Assembly: GCF_037975245.1 (NCBI RefSeq) | Contig: NC_092564.1 | Coordinates: 19,854,484 to 19,918,483 of the forward strand | Length of the DNA: 64,000 nucleotides | Source of the DNA: Apostichopus japonicus | Lineage: Eukaryota; Echinodermata; Holothuroidea; Aspidochirotida; Stichopodidae | Direction of reading: 5' to 3' | Shown here: positions 49,001-56,688 of the stretch, piece by piece | Layout: every line of letters begins with the position of its first letter | Position numbering within the stretch: position 1 is the stretch's first letter | The notes under the pieces: model-generated | Told to the model about the DNA's origin: nothing | Seen by the model: the letters and a program-made list of their open reading frames with translations, nothing else | The model's database searches: none | Program-made: the position numbers and the translations under genes

Positions 49001-50704
49001 AGTTTTGCATGCAAGCACACTAATATTTTGTATGATTTGAAAGGACAAGAAATTGTAAAATGTCTGCTTGAATGAACAAATATCTCATTCGTCATCTGTG
49101 CAGTAATAGCCAGATGACAACAACAGAATGTTAATCATGTGTTGCAGGTTTTACTAAGAGCCTAGCTTGTTGAGTTTAAGCACACACATAATATAGTTGT
49201 CTGAATAACAGTGGGCTTCCCACTTTTATATCTTTTTTTTTTTTCCTTCATGTTTTTTCTTACTATGAAAGAAGGTAAAATTTTATTCCATATTTTTCTG
49301 TTCTTATGTATGAACATGATTGAAGTGAAAGATTAGTCAAGGAAAGCATTTGATGCAAAGTTAATTTTAATACTGTAATTAAATAAAGTGAGATTCACAA
49401 TATGCCCGTGTAGGGCCTTTTTTTTACGTATCAAAGTAAGAAGCCATACTAAACGTTATTATTCTTGACCGAATCCTCCTTCTAGGTTGTTTTGTGACTG
49501 GGCTGTACCTTGAAGGAGCTGCATGGAATAGAGAGGATGCATGTTTGATGAAACCAAAACCCAAACAATTGATTCAGGAACTACCAGTACTCAAGGTTAT
49601 TCCAATCGAGAGCCATCGACTTAAGCTTCAGGTGAGAACAAATAGACCACCCCTCCCCCTCTCCTCGTGTCCCCTGTCTGGAGACATTGAACAAAAAAAA
49701 AACCATCAAGGGATTTATCTATAACAAACAGTGCTCTTTTTGTTGTTGTTCATCATTGTGTGGGTGGGGGAGGGTATATGGGGGTAGGGTATATGGGGGA
49801 GGGTATATGGGGGAGGGTATATGGGGAGGGTATATGGGGGTAGGGGGAGGGTATATAAGGGTATATGGGGGAGGGTATATGGGGGTAGGGGGAGGATATA
49901 TGGGGGTAGGGGAGGGTATATGGGGGTAGGGGAGGGTATATGGGGGTAGGGGGAGGGTACATGGGGGTAAGGGAGGGTGTATGGGGGTAGGGGAGGGTAT
50001 ATGGGGATAGGGGGAGGGTATATGGGGGTAGGGGAGGGTATATGGGGGTAGGGGAGGGTATATGGGGATAGGGGAGGGTATATGGGGGTAGGGGAGGGTA
50101 TATGGGGGTAGGGGAGGGTATATGGGGGTAGGGGAGGGTATATGGGGGTAGGGGAGGGTATATGGGGGTAGGGGAGGGTATATGGGGGTAGGGGAGGGTA
50201 TATGGGGTAGGGGAGGGTATATGGGGGTAGGGGAGGGTATATGGGGGTAGGGGAGGGTATATGGGGGTAGGGTGATAAGAAGACAGAACTAGGGAAAGTT
50301 TTGGGAAGTAATGGTTTTTTGTACATCTCTGAATTTCAGTCATTTCAAGTCTCTCTCAATATCTCTACTGACCCTCTCTACCCAATATGAACCTTAATAT
50401 ATAGTTTTATTATAAATGTAATAAATGATATGCCGGTACTTGGTATTGCAAATTAAATAATAATAAATGTAACAAATCATATGCCAGTAATTGTTAATAC
50501 AAGTTAAATAATATTGATTTTAAAAAAAAACAAACATTTTGCCCCTTTTTTAAATAGAACACATTCCGGACTCCAGTGTACACGACCAGTCAACGCAGGA
50601 ACGCAATGGGAGTAGGTTTGGTGTTTGAAGCCGACCTGGCCACTCACGAACACATCTCTCACTGGGTGTTACAGGGGGTCTGTCTGATCTTAAATACTGA
50701 TTAA
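29..50704 (+). CDS. DNAH10: Axonemal dynein heavy chain 10 (58 exons; 5' end outside window)
   Basis: This is the motor heavy chain of inner-arm dynein, an ATP-driven minus-end-directed microtubule motor in cilia and flagella. Seen: 58 exons bounded by AG/GT join into 3,749 codons plus a stop at 50702-50704, with every exon phase compatible and no frameshift. Motifs in order are four P-loops ([32 protein letters not shown]), a coiled-coil stalk, AAA5, AAA6 and a C-terminal domain ending in ILNTD. Known: the C-terminal stretch with [30 protein letters not shown] and [20 protein letters not shown] is characteristic of DNAH10 (I1/f dynein beta chain), not of DNAH1, 2, 5 or 9. Length compares with about 4,470 residues in vertebrates, so roughly 720 N-terminal residues, the start codon and the promoter lie left of the window. 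Exon coordinates are in the domain entries below. The gene looks intact and is convergent with a WDSUB1-like gene. Confidence 0.96.
1285..1598. repeat. 160-bp tandem duplication in DNAH10 intron 2
   Basis: Two essentially identical blocks begin at 1285 and 1445 (both start TTTCACTGGAGTGACTTC), period 160. The near identity points to a recent duplication or an assembly collapse/expansion. It lies within an intron and touches no exon. Confidence 0.9.
4789..6010. repeat. 119-bp satellite, about 10 copies, DNAH10 intron 6
   Basis: The anchor TTCACAAATATGTACA recurs every 119 bases (for example near 5030, 5149, 5268, 5387). The central copies (about 5030-5880) are almost identical, while the first two and the last copy are diverged. 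This is the pattern of unequal exchange homogenising the array middle. There are no unique spacers, so it is not CRISPR-like. Confidence 0.93.
7865..8201. mobile_element. 337-bp MITE with 8-bp target duplication
   Basis: The termini are inverted: CCCTGGTATTCAAA at 7865 and its complement ending at 8201. Both are flanked by the perfect 8-bp direct repeat AGCTAAGT (7857-7864 and 8202-8209). It has no coding capacity. An 8-bp target duplication suggests hAT-superfamily mobilisation, although the terminal bases are not the usual CAG. It lies in DNAH10 intron 8. Confidence 0.85.
10313..13776 (+). CDS. DNAH10: DNAH10 exons 12-17: linker domain (DHC_N2)
   Basis: Exons are 10313-10669, 11098-11331, 11896-12119, 12611-12779, 13103-13203 and 13593-13776 (window residues 675-1097). 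The linker lies across the AAA ring and makes the power stroke. Recognisable family text includes [49 protein letters not shown] and [20 protein letters not shown]. Exon 17 ends at 13776 in IYLTLTQ, which joins exactly to ALSMYLGG in exon 18, as expected for the family. The last 23 bases of exon 17 are also the first half-unit of a 67-copy minisatellite that fills the next intron. The intron at 11332-11895 holds a MITE. Confidence 0.93.
11490..11824. mobile_element. 335-bp hAT-like MITE, DNAH10 intron 13
   Basis: It begins CAGGGATGTGCCCA at 11490 and ends with the complement of CAGTGATGTGCCCA at 11824. A 6-bp direct repeat CAAGAA flanks both ends, and two more bases match if the ends are shifted. 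Inside, AGTGCTGGGCGG occurs three times near the right end. It is non-coding. Confidence 0.75.
13754..16879. repeat. 67-copy 46/47-bp minisatellite carrying the exon 17 donor splice site
   Basis: Each unit is about 24 bases of exon 17 end (AATATACCTCACTCTGACACAG) followed by 22-23 bases of intron start (GTAAGGACTCCTTGAAACAC). I counted 67 copies by hand from the TACCTCACTC anchor. The first copy includes the true exon 17 end at 13776; the rest fill most of the 3.2-kb intron. Unit variants (CTTGAAAC of 47, CTGGAAC of 46, ACAAGTAAGG, ACAGGGGTAAG) are arranged in larger blocks, with a near-identical block offset by 607 bases (about 15000 versus 15607). Long open frames on both strands here are by-products of the repeat. 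Confidence 0.96.
16959..20155 (+). CDS. DNAH10: DNAH10 exons 18-22: AAA1, main ATPase site
   Basis: Exons are 16959-17093, 18129-18281, 18637-18825, 19184-19330 and 19964-20155 (window residues 1098-1369). AAA1 is the catalytic site that drives the motor cycle. Exon 18 carries Walker A GPAGTGKT (residues 1109-1116). Exon 19 carries Walker B CFDEFNR. Exon 20 carries the sensor-region text [17 protein letters not shown] and exon 22 [14 protein letters not shown]. All catalytic residues are present. Exon 19 has a decoy copy of its acceptor and first codons about 475 bp upstream, separated from it by a hAT-like insertion. The exon 22 acceptor abuts a SINE-like ATT-rich tail. Confidence 0.95.
17590..17688 (+). 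pseudogene. Decoy copy of exon 19 acceptor and exon start
   Basis: This 99-bp block copies 18066-18165, that is, the end of intron 18 with its AG and the first codons of exon 19. The AG is at 17652-17653, and the copied exon reads DVGKIFW, then meets a TAA at 17696-17698. Use of this acceptor would truncate the dynein in AAA1. The two copies differ at about a tenth of positions, so the duplication is not recent. Confidence 0.9.
17704..18063. mobile_element. 360-bp hAT-like MITE between decoy and real exon 19 acceptors
   Basis: The ends are CAAGGGCGTAGGAAC and the complement of CAGTGGCGTAGGAAG. The perfect 8-bp target duplication TAAATTCA sits at 17696-17703 and 18064-18071. The interior is GC-rich with poly-C and poly-G tracts and two related half-copies (GCACCAAATTGCATCT occurs twice). 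It has no transposase. It landed at the junction of the tandem duplication described above. Confidence 0.9.
19880..19960 (+). mobile_element. SINE-like 3' end abutting the exon 22 acceptor
   Basis: Text AAAGCGCTTTGAGC ... GCGCCATATAAA followed by an ATT-rich tail (ATTATTATTATTC) is the 3' end of a widespread short retroposon type. The tail runs directly into TAG|GATGTC, the acceptor of exon 22 at 19964. The related reverse-oriented end at 30925-31000 supports its repetitive nature. The 5' boundary is not visible. Confidence 0.55.
20636..23118 (+). CDS. DNAH10: DNAH10 exons 23-26: AAA2
   Basis: Exons are 20636-20754, 21193-21487, 22102-22359 and 22852-23118 (window residues 1370-1682). AAA2 normally binds ATP structurally without turnover. 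Seen: Walker A GPTGGGKT (1390-1397), Walker B-like [14 protein letters not shown], then [15 protein letters not shown]. The codons crossing the exon 23/24 junction restore an arginine (AG plus G). The intron at 20156-20635 contains an unassigned 70-codon open stretch (20380-20592) that matches nothing I recognise in dynein, so I left it as intron. The intron at 21488-22101 has a GGGT-rich tract near 21625-21656. Confidence 0.94.
23209..23331 (+). pseudogene. Decoy copy of exon 27 acceptor and exon start
   Basis: The block 23209-23331 is repeated at 23333-23458, about 93 percent alike by eye. Each copy has the ATTCCACAG acceptor and the exon start TGGGTTCCCTGGTCGGAGCA. Only the second copy continues into the AAA3 exon. 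Splicing to the first copy would read WVPWSEHV, then intron, and meet a stop before the P-loop. Confidence 0.92.
23435..27356 (+). CDS. DNAH10: DNAH10 exons 27-31: AAA3, regulatory ATPase site
   Basis: Exons are 23435-23650, 24266-24553, 24769-24939, 26629-26856 and 27192-27356 (window residues 1683-2038). AAA3 nucleotide state gates the motor. Walker A reads GDSGTSKT (1732-1739), with aspartate where many axonemal dyneins have glutamate. Walker B is LLVFMDDMN in exon 28, followed by GTQQPIALL and, in exon 29, [23 protein letters not shown] is in exon 30. Exon 27 has a tandem decoy of its acceptor and first 24 bases at 23308-23331. The intron at 24940-26628 holds a broken Penelope-like element. 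Confidence 0.94.
25060..26330 (-). mobile_element. Broken Penelope-like retroelement (3' part with GIY-YIG endonuclease)
   Basis: On the minus strand, 26325-26101 reads [17 protein letters not shown], typical of Penelope-like reverse transcriptase C-termini. 26171-25875 reads CxxC and H residues, then [18 protein letters not shown], the GIY-YIG endonuclease start. After a frameshift the GHRST and [10 protein letters not shown] segment follows in another frame. Near 25530-25450, [14 protein letters not shown] is the usual end of the open frame. The 3' region (25130-25450) is purine-rich on +. The end at 25082-25121 carries a GATCCTGCTAGGATC stem next to GAAACGTC. Frameshifts and a nested insertion mean it is dead. 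It is antisense within DNAH10 intron 29. Confidence 0.8.
25557..25733. mobile_element. Nested short insertion inside the Penelope-like element
   Basis: The Penelope-like frame is interrupted by about 177 bases flanked by the direct repeat CAGGACG(CAG) at 25550 and 25734. The left end, CAGTGTTTTAGCTACGCCGG, looks like a hAT-type terminus. I see no matching right inverted repeat, so the element may be truncated. The interior repeats GACCGG several times. Confidence 0.55.
27975..30827 (+). CDS. DNAH10: DNAH10 exons 32-36: AAA4
   Basis: Exons are 27975-28104, 28718-28909, 29433-29521, 29765-30007 and 30630-30827 (window residues 2039-2322). Walker A GVGGSGKQS is split by the intron between exons 32 and 33 (G|GT codon). 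Walker B is [40 protein letters not shown] and [10 protein letters not shown] follow. Exon 36 ends with [15 protein letters not shown], the standard lead-in to the stalk. Intron 36 (30828-31172) contains the reverse-oriented tail of a SINE-like repeat. Intron 35 (30008-30629) contains a short Penelope-terminus fragment. Confidence 0.95.
30408..30462 (+). mobile_element. Penelope-like terminus fragment
   Basis: AAGATCCTGCTAGGATCGAA followed by CGTCAGG and CTTACTTTTACAC is the inverted counterpart of the element end at 25065-25121. Only about 55 bases are present, in DNAH10 intron 35. One A of the GAAAC core is missing. Confidence 0.65.
30925..31000 (-). mobile_element. SINE-like tail, reverse orientation
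   Basis: An (AAT)n run followed by TATAGCGCC ... AGGCGCTTTAC is the reverse complement of the retroposon end type seen at 19880-19960. It lies in DNAH10 intron 36. Confidence 0.5.
31173..33726 (+). CDS. DNAH10: DNAH10 exons 37-41: coiled-coil stalk and microtubule-binding domain
   Basis: Exons are 31173-31406, 31818-31915, 32207-32372, 32889-33041 and 33509-33726 (window residues 2323-2611). Exons 37-38 form the outgoing helix CC1, rich in K, E, A and Q heptads and ending in [10 protein letters not shown]. Exons 39-40 encode the globular microtubule-binding tip ([13 protein letters not shown] through the [16 protein letters not shown] region). Exon 41 is the returning helix CC2, ending [17 protein letters not shown]. 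The tip is of ordinary axonemal length with no obvious extra flap. Intron 38-39 and its neighbours show nothing beyond unique-looking AT-rich sequence and short homopolymers. Confidence 0.95.
34493..38634 (+). CDS. DNAH10: DNAH10 exons 42-47: AAA5
   Basis: Exons are 34493-34714, 35058-35205, 35512-35647, 36260-36414, 37441-37659 and 38361-38634 (window residues 2612-2996). AAA5 is a non-nucleotide-binding ring module. Diagnostic text includes [38 protein letters not shown], ILxDKEVDY-like sequence, [20 protein letters not shown] and [10 protein letters not shown]. Intron 45 contains a decayed copy of the 3' end and donor of exon 45 (36530-36590). Intron 46 (37660-38360) contains a run of 19 G at 37986-38004. 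Confidence 0.95.
36530..36590 (+). pseudogene. Decayed copy of exon 45 3' end and donor
   Basis: Over 60 ungapped bases this segment matches 36379-36438 at 46 of 60 positions, including the exon end [12 protein letters not shown] (here [12 protein letters not shown]), the GT donor and about 23 bases of intron. No matching acceptor is visible upstream, so it is a remnant, not a usable alternative exon. Confidence 0.65.
37986..38004 (+). repeat. Poly(G) run of 19
   Basis: An uninterrupted run of G in DNAH10 intron 46. Similar shorter runs occur near 400-414, 27889-27898 and 33877-33890 (G) and near 29150 (C). They are prone to length error. Confidence 0.9.
38695..39040 (+). mobile_element. tRNA-derived SINE, DNAH10 intron 47
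   Basis: The head has an A-box-like TGGTCAATAG and the B-box-like GCTTCGAGTCC about 40 bases later, as in Pol III promoters. The body TCCTTGGGCAGGGCACTTAA and GTATAAATGGGGACC is of the type common to aquatic-animal SINEs. It is not a tRNA gene: no cloverleaf or anticodon arm can be drawn. It is in sense orientation; I see no clear poly(A) tail. Confidence 0.65.
39408..42671 (+). CDS. DNAH10: DNAH10 exons 48-51: AAA6 region
   Basis: Exons are 39408-39664, 39929-40267, 40868-41068 and 42366-42671 (window residues 2997-3364). Recognisable family text: [88 protein letters not shown] and [19 protein letters not shown]. The domain is intact. Introns here hold a 120-bp tandem duplication (40333-40560), a TTAA-ended MITE (41288-41446) and a diverged 145-bp duplication (42020-42310). 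Confidence 0.95.
40333..40560. repeat. 120-bp tandem duplication, DNAH10 intron 49
   Basis: Blocks starting TTTATGTTGAAAGACCCAAA at 40333 and 40453 are nearly identical over about 108 bases, with three visible substitutions. Purely intronic. Confidence 0.9.
41288..41446. mobile_element. 159-bp MITE with 44-bp inverted repeats
   Basis: The left arm 41288-41331 (TTAATCAACGGTCTAGCGTG...) is the near-exact complement of 41403-41446. TTAA sits at the outer edge of each arm, and flanking GGG bases extend the symmetry a little. A partial arm (GTTAATCCTGTGAGTAACGC) also occurs at about 41157-41178. It is non-coding. The TTAA edges would fit a piggyBac-type mobiliser, but this is not shown. Confidence 0.8.
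42020..42310. repeat. Diverged ~145-bp tandem duplication, DNAH10 intron 50
   Basis: AGAGCTAATTCCAGTGCCAT near 42030 recurs as AGAGCTAATGCCAGTGCCAT near 42175. ACGATTCTCTATGTCAAGG recurs at the same spacing. Indels between the copies show that it is older than the 160-bp and 120-bp duplications. Confidence 0.8.
43282..50704 (+). CDS. DNAH10: DNAH10 exons 52-58: C-terminal domain and stop
   Basis: Exons are 43282-43453, 44224-44355, 45192-45403, 45935-46102, 46649-46829, 49486-49631 and 50558-50704 (window residues 3365-3749). This domain caps the ring and modulates processivity. The text [72 protein letters not shown] and [14 protein letters not shown] fixes the identity as DNAH10. The stop is TAA at 50702-50704. 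Exon 54 uses a GTTGGT donor, weaker than its neighbours. Intron 56 (46830-49485, 2.65 kb) holds a 78-bp palindrome and degenerate repeats. The last intron is nearly half G-rich minisatellite. I could not choose a poly(A) site; AATAAA occurs at 51707-51712. Confidence 0.95.
44474..44956. mobile_element. Foldback/MITE-like element with ~48-bp imperfect inverted repeats
   Basis: GGAAAGTCC ... GATGAAAGAGGAACA at 44476-44522 is mirrored at 44908-44955 (TGTTCCTCTTTCATC ... GGACTTTCC). The interior is AT-rich and non-coding. No target duplication could be fixed. It fills much of DNAH10 intron 53. Confidence 0.55.
46483..46617. repeat. 15/16-bp minisatellite next to the exon 56 acceptor
   Basis: TCAAGTAATGAGTTT and variants (GCGTTT, AAGCTT) repeat about nine times, ending 31 bases before the acceptor of exon 56 at 46649. 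Confidence 0.9.
47161..47238. repeat. 78-bp near-perfect palindrome
   Basis: Two 39-base arms starting CTGTTCTATTATAAAGTAAA meet at ATCCGGAT without a spacer and pair at all but two positions. It lies in the 2.65-kb DNAH10 intron 56, so it is transcribed. No other feature overlaps it. Confidence 0.95.
47690..48040. repeat. Degenerate ~35-bp repeats, DNAH10 intron 56
   Basis: AACCCAACCCATATACCCTG, GTGCATGCATGAAACTTAA and GTAAGCATATGCATGT recur with irregular spacing. The 122-codon minus-strand open frame across this stretch is a by-product. Confidence 0.75.
49765..50272 (+). repeat. G-rich 20-bp minisatellite in the last DNAH10 intron
   Basis: The unit GGGTATATGGGGGTAGGGGA repeats about 25 times. 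The left part is irregular (shorter units), while the right part is nearly uniform. The G-rich strand is the coding strand, so the pre-mRNA carries dense GGG tracts. Two long minus-strand frames rich in PYTLP and YPPLP are translations of the repeat, not genes. Confidence 0.95.
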
Positions 50705-51877
50705 ATGTTCAAACCATAACATTTCAAATTAATTGTAAAATATCCATTTTTTATTAGATTGAATTCAGTTGAAGTATCTTATTACTTCCTGCAAAGCATG
50801 ACTTCATAATTTTCCAAGTTGATGTTGAGTTAAATCCTGCTGTGTTTTTTCTTCTTTGTGGTATTTATCACTTAACTTGAGAAATTAATAATGTTAACAG
50901 AGCATTTGAAGAATATGTCATACCATCTTTGACATATTACAGTGGTTTTCTAAACTGATTATATTTTCCATATTTCATTTATTTAATTTCTCATGATGAT
51001 TCAATGATACAGGATGTTCTTTTCCCATCTACCAAGTTCTACATATGTTAGCAGTTGTTTGTTTCAACTAAAGATTTGTTTGAAATGTTATCATCAATTT
51101 GAAATACATAAAAAAAAATTGTTAAAAAATCCACCATTTTTAAGAAACTAATTTTAATATCAGGATGCTGTAAGTGCTCTTACATCATTAGTGATGAAGA
51201 ATAATCAATATGTCTATATTCTCCTTCCTTTAGAGAACACCTTGATATTCCTTTTATATGTGTATATAGATATATCTATTCCACACTATTGCTATTACAA
51301 ATGAAAGTCACCTTGAGATCAAATAGACTGCCGTCCAACTGTCATTGCCTTGAGTTAAACAATTAAAGTTAGATTCTATTTATTTTTGCCATGAAAACTT
51401 TAAAGTCTGACTCTTTCCATTCTTTCCATGAACATCTTGATACAAAACAGATTTTTACTACTTATGCAAACAAACGTCTCAAATTCTTTGTTATTTCATA
51501 AATTCCACTGTTTTTAGAGAAAACAAGAGAAATAAGATATGACTCATAATTGACAAATAAGGAGTAATGATTTAAAAAATATATTGGAATTTTCGGTCCC
51601 CTTGGGACCTTCGTTTCGCAATACATTCGAATGAAAAGTACAAAATGTAACACAATGAAAGTATGACCCTAGATAAGTGTAAGTTGCAATGATGGAATTA
51701 GAACCAAATAAACCATGACTATACAGGAAGCGGATTAAGGAGCAAAGAACGGATTACATATGTTTGTAGAACTGATCATTGTTATGGGGTACCAAGTCTT
51801 TGTTGAGACTTAATACGAAAGATCCAATCGATTTCTTTACGTTTACGTTCAGTAGCGGATATGAAGTTCGAGGCAAT

Positions 51878-51965
51878 CATATATATATATATAAATATAT
51901 TATATATACAAAATATATATATATACACACAATATATATATATGTTTATACAATATATATATACA
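51878..51965. repeat. (AT)n microsatellite
   Basis: Alternating AT/TA tracts interrupted by ACAC and AAATAT units. A similar, shorter tract lies at 43675-43740 in DNAH10 intron 52. Confidence 0.9.
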
Positions 51966-54839
51966 CATAATAAGAGTAAACATATAAGTGAATAGTTTGA
52001 ACACAGTGTTAGTCATTTGCCATTCCATAATGTGAATGTATTCAGAGCATACATACTGTAGTTTTTGTCTATTTCTCACCAGCTTCCTTCAACCCTGACA
52101 GTTATTTCTCTGTTTCCATTTCTTTCATTGTGCATATAGTACTCATTCTTCATTTAAATAAATTAATATGCACAAAAAATAAAGGAATAATCCACAATGG
52201 TGTTTAATATTTACATACTTTTATCCTTGAAACAAATCGCACTACTTAAAGAGTAAAAATGTATTCAATTAAATACTCCATGACTTAAGTGATAAATGTA
52301 GGCCTTGAAATATTGGGCAGTTTTCGGGCTAAATGTCAGTGTATTTTGCTGTTTGCTTGTAGCAAAACTCAAGGTTACTGACAACTTTCTGCAGGTAAAC
52401 ATTAAGAACTTTAAACACATGGTAAGTCGGTTAATGACCCTTCAGTCAAAACAATCAGCATAATTTCCGTACCTAACATAATCCCTGTATTACTGCTAGT
52501 TATCAGCAAATGTTATTGAGATGCTCTCAAAAGCCTGAAGAGGATAAACTGAGGTGTGTTGTAAATTCAGGAAAATATCAGTGAGAACTTGATTTTAAGC
52601 CAGTAGATCTTTTAAGAACTGGCATTTTAAGTTGGTGGCTAGAATTTTTAAAATTCTAGGCCTGTATTATTAAAAGTATCACCTTGAAGATAAGAAAGTC
52701 ATTCCGTCCTGACCGTAGGTCCGAAGTTGTGAGTTAAAAATTTAGCATCAATTTTTTTATTTTATATACATCTTATTACCCAAAGAAACCTCTCTTTTTG
52801 ATACATATATGTATATATATGAAGTTTTTACAAAATGCACATAAGAGAGAGAAAGATAAGAAAAGAGAGAGAAATAAAGATTGTATGCAGTTATATTATA
52901 TATATAAAAATCAATTTACAATTTTTTGAAAGATTAAAGATAATTTTGTACAAAGTTACTTTGTGTTTCATATCTTCTTTATTTGTTCTTTGATTTTAAT
53001 TATAATCAAATTTTGTTTTCCTTTGTAAGATATCCCATCCAAACTCTGATACTGTTGTTGACAAGCACCGTCTTTTCAACACAACAACTAACTATGTAAA
53101 GTAACCACATAATAATTCATGTAAACTCTAACCATTTCCTATGCTGAGTACTGTCCTTACACCAATAAGTTAATGTAATTTGTGATTTTTAAGACAACAA
53201 TATTGGTCGGATTAGAAGGTGGGACACAGAAAGCTAAAGGCAAACGGAGAGAATTGCATTCTGTGGCTTGGATTTACAGATATCAAACGATTTCGCATTT
53301 TATTTATTTAGGTTTCTTGGTATGTTGCCCTCATGATTACAAATGTTACATGCAAATATAATAATGCAATCTACACACCTAGGTTGAAAGAAGACCATAA
53401 TTTATTTACTTTAAAAAAAATGTGAAGCTTGAATCGTAGTCAAATGAGACCCCCAAATAAGTTACCAATAAAGAAATTGAATAAACAAAAACATAGCTAG
53501 TACCCTAGCATACCAGTAATGGAAACTACCAAACTTGTTTGAACCAATGAAACTGGAATAGCTGGTTACTTAAGCAAACAATTGTTACTTCTGCTTTATA
53601 TATGTTTAGTATACTATACATACCCACTTGTACAAACCCTGGGGCATTTATACTAAAATAGCCTTTCATAGCCTAACCTGGAAAATAATATATCCTGCTT
53701 AGCATTATATGATATTTTATATATTATACCCTATGAACAATTATAATTTATACTATTAGAACAACATATACCACTTCATAGCCTTTCTTTAAACATACCT
53801 ATATAGCATCTCTGAAATATCTATTTCATTTGATATTTGATACCAATTTTTTACATAAAGTCAGCTTACTGAGCTTCCAGTAGATTTGTGGTGGAGAGTT
53901 GTTTCTGCTTCATCTATTGTAAACCATGAAATTTAGTTGGTTCATTCCATTTTGTTTTTCTGTGAACATTCGGATAACAAGGATCTGTTATCATTTATGC
54001 AAAACTAACTCTTTTTAATTACTTTAATTAATGATTATTGCCTTAAAGCCAAACGACTTGACACATTTTGAAATTTTTTTAAGAAACATGTTGTATTGTT
54101 AAGACTGCCTTATTCAATCCTCCAGAAGCAATGAAAAATGTCTCTATTAATTTATTCAAACGTATTTTTAATAAAAGTCATACTGACATATTGTCACCTA
54201 TTCCATTGTGAGAAGATGGACCTGTAGTTCTAAAATCTCAGATTTGGTCTTTATCCACCAACTTTATATGCAACTCATGGACTACATTATGATATTGATA
54301 CATACAAATTAACTGTGTCATCACTAGTGCAGGAACAACATCTGTAAAGAACGTTTCCAAATTTTTAAATTTTGTTTTGACTTAACAAGCTCATTTTTTA
54401 AGTTGTCTAGGGGGACCTAGCCGTAATGAATTCTTTGGCAGTTTCATGAATATTGATTGTTTTCATTTGATCATTAGAATATCCATGAGTGCAATTGGTC
54501 AAGGAAAAGCTGAGACCTAAATATTCATGAGTGGAAAAGTTCTACTGTCTGTATATGTGGTTAATGCATGGTCAAAGCTGCAGGACCAACACATGGTTTA
54601 TGAGTTTGCTATTGGAAGGATGTTACTGTGGACTGCCAATGAGAGCTGAATCCTTATCATTTTATTGCACAGGTGCAAGTTAAATATTTCTTTCTGCTAA
54701 TAAGTAGTAACTTTTCTGCTATACAAGAAAGACATAATGGACTACCCTGCAGGGACATTAACTAAACTTAAGCTTAAGACCTATCAGACTGCACCTTGTA
54801 TTTTATTTTCCGGCAAGGAGTGGAAGCTTATTAAGTTAC

Positions 54840-54993
54840 TAAACACCTATTAGTGTCCAGTTGGTGTAGTGCTTCGTGGCAAAGTTCCAATTGGCAGTGT
54901 TTGCACAATACCCAGCCTACCCTCAAAGCAGGAGTTTGGAAGGGCCAGCCAGGCCTGGTACGGTGGCTGCCGTACCAGGATTTGAAAACCAGG
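54840..54993 (+). other. Possible exon of an unidentified transcript
   Basis: This stretch is locally GC-richer than its surroundings and ends CCAG|GTAAGT, a consensus donor. The upstream boundary is unclear. A start at 54876 stays open across the segment, but the peptide matches nothing I recognise. It could also be part of a repeat with a tRNA-like head (TTGGTGTAGTGC). Confidence 0.25.
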
Positions 54994-55333
54994 TAAGTCT
55001 ACAACTTTATTTCTACTTACTCTATAAAAGTACTAAGGAAGGCACATATACATTCCATTTAATTGTTAATGGAAGTATGTTGATATTCTACAAGGCATTT
55101 CCTGGATATTCTTTGGGTGGGTTAGCTAACAGAAAGCAAACTTGAAAAAAAAGAGCAAATTTTTGTATAATACGAGCACATGCACACAAAATATATATAT
55201 TTGTATTATAACATAGGTGTTCATTTAGAGCATTCAAATGTAACATAAGGTAACCTATAACATAAGGTGACCAAATATCTTCCAGGAAATCCAGGGATAT
55301 GACATTGCCGTTGACCCCTTGGTGTTATATATG

Positions 55334-55660
55334 TGTGACAGGCACATTAAGGTGTGATTGTGAATACTGCCCTCCATTTTGCTGTGAGTTGAATATGTTG
55401 ATATGTGTTGTTTTGCTGTTTGGGCATCTTTGAAGTGGTGATGCTGTTGTCTTGGTACTTTTCTGAAAACTATGCATCCCTTTTACCCATACTTAGTGTA
55501 AAAACTTGTTATTCAAAGCTTTCCATGCTTATTCAAAGCTTTCCAAAGCATTCCAGCTATTGTCATAGATGACAATGCTAAAGGAGGTGTGTGTGACAGG
55601 CACATTTAGGTGTGATTGTGAATACTTCCCTCTATTTGCTGTGAGTTGAATATGTTGATG
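55334..55660. repeat. Dispersed direct duplication, 254-bp spacing
   Basis: GTGACAGGCACATTAAGGTG ... GTGAGTTGAATATGTTGAT at about 55334-55404 recurs at about 55588-55660 with a few changes. Between them, TTATTCAAAGCTTTCCA is itself doubled near 55510-55545. Confidence 0.85.
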
Positions 55661-56688
55661 GGTTTTGGGGAACTTCAACCTCTGGTCAACAGCACAACCC
55701 CTAGTGTTACTGTTACATTGACACAGTGATATATGCATCAATCTTGCCACTATAGATGTATCGTAATAGACAATCCTAAACCTTTATCTTTAACGATCAA
55801 CCAATTATTCTTTGAATTCCAACTGTTACATATGTTTAAAGGAGAGGTGGAATTTTGAGGGTCTCTCAGTGTTTTGATGGTCAATGGCCCTCTTAAGATA
55901 AGAACATATCATCAAGAAACTCATGTATTTTGTCCAAGATAAGAATCCAATGCTAAAAAGACTTAATGGAAGTAATTCAATGATCTGGGTTGCTCTTATC
56001 TGTGAGTCATGACTTAACTTTAAAAATTTGTAGTTGTAAACAATTATAGCTTATGAACTCAGATTGTTTCTATGAACGGAACACCAAGCAGATAAACTTG
56101 ATCTTATCGACCGTTTCACACACTGAGTGACACACTCTGCTATAGTGGGCTCCTAAATAAAATCAGCGGATATTTCTGTGGAAACTGTTTTTCAGAAATC
56201 TGGGATGTCTGGTCACCTTACTGTTACACAAGAGGAGCAGATGCAAATACAAAGGAGTTTTCACTTATCCAGGATTTCAAAATTAATAATATTTGAATTT
56301 GTGGAACATCCACCATTTTATCCCTGGTTGTTTCTACTAGCAATAAGATCTGTTTCGAGAAAATACTACAAATCAAAGGTCCTCTTTCATGACTTCTGTT
56401 CTGATGCAAACGGAAAACCGTATATTCAAGCATGCTTTACTCATGCTGCTTGACACAGCAGTCTTGAACACAGATGTTGTACTTTTAGTGCATGGATGTG
56501 CACTCTGTCCTAGATGTGTACCCAATCTCTCTCTCTGCTATGAACCAAGTACCATTTCTAAACAGTCAATATAATCACAACAGCTTTATGAAAAAACAAA
56601 ACTGAATCATAGCAAGAAACTTGATAACTTTTCACCTTGATTTTAAGACACTTATAAGCAAAGTAAATTGACCAAACAATTTCCAATG

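Noticed and set aside
49715-50343. Two ~200-codon proline/tyrosine-rich minus-strand frames
   Set aside because: They are the complement of the G-rich 20-bp minisatellite, open in two overlapping frames at once, which marks a repeat artefact.
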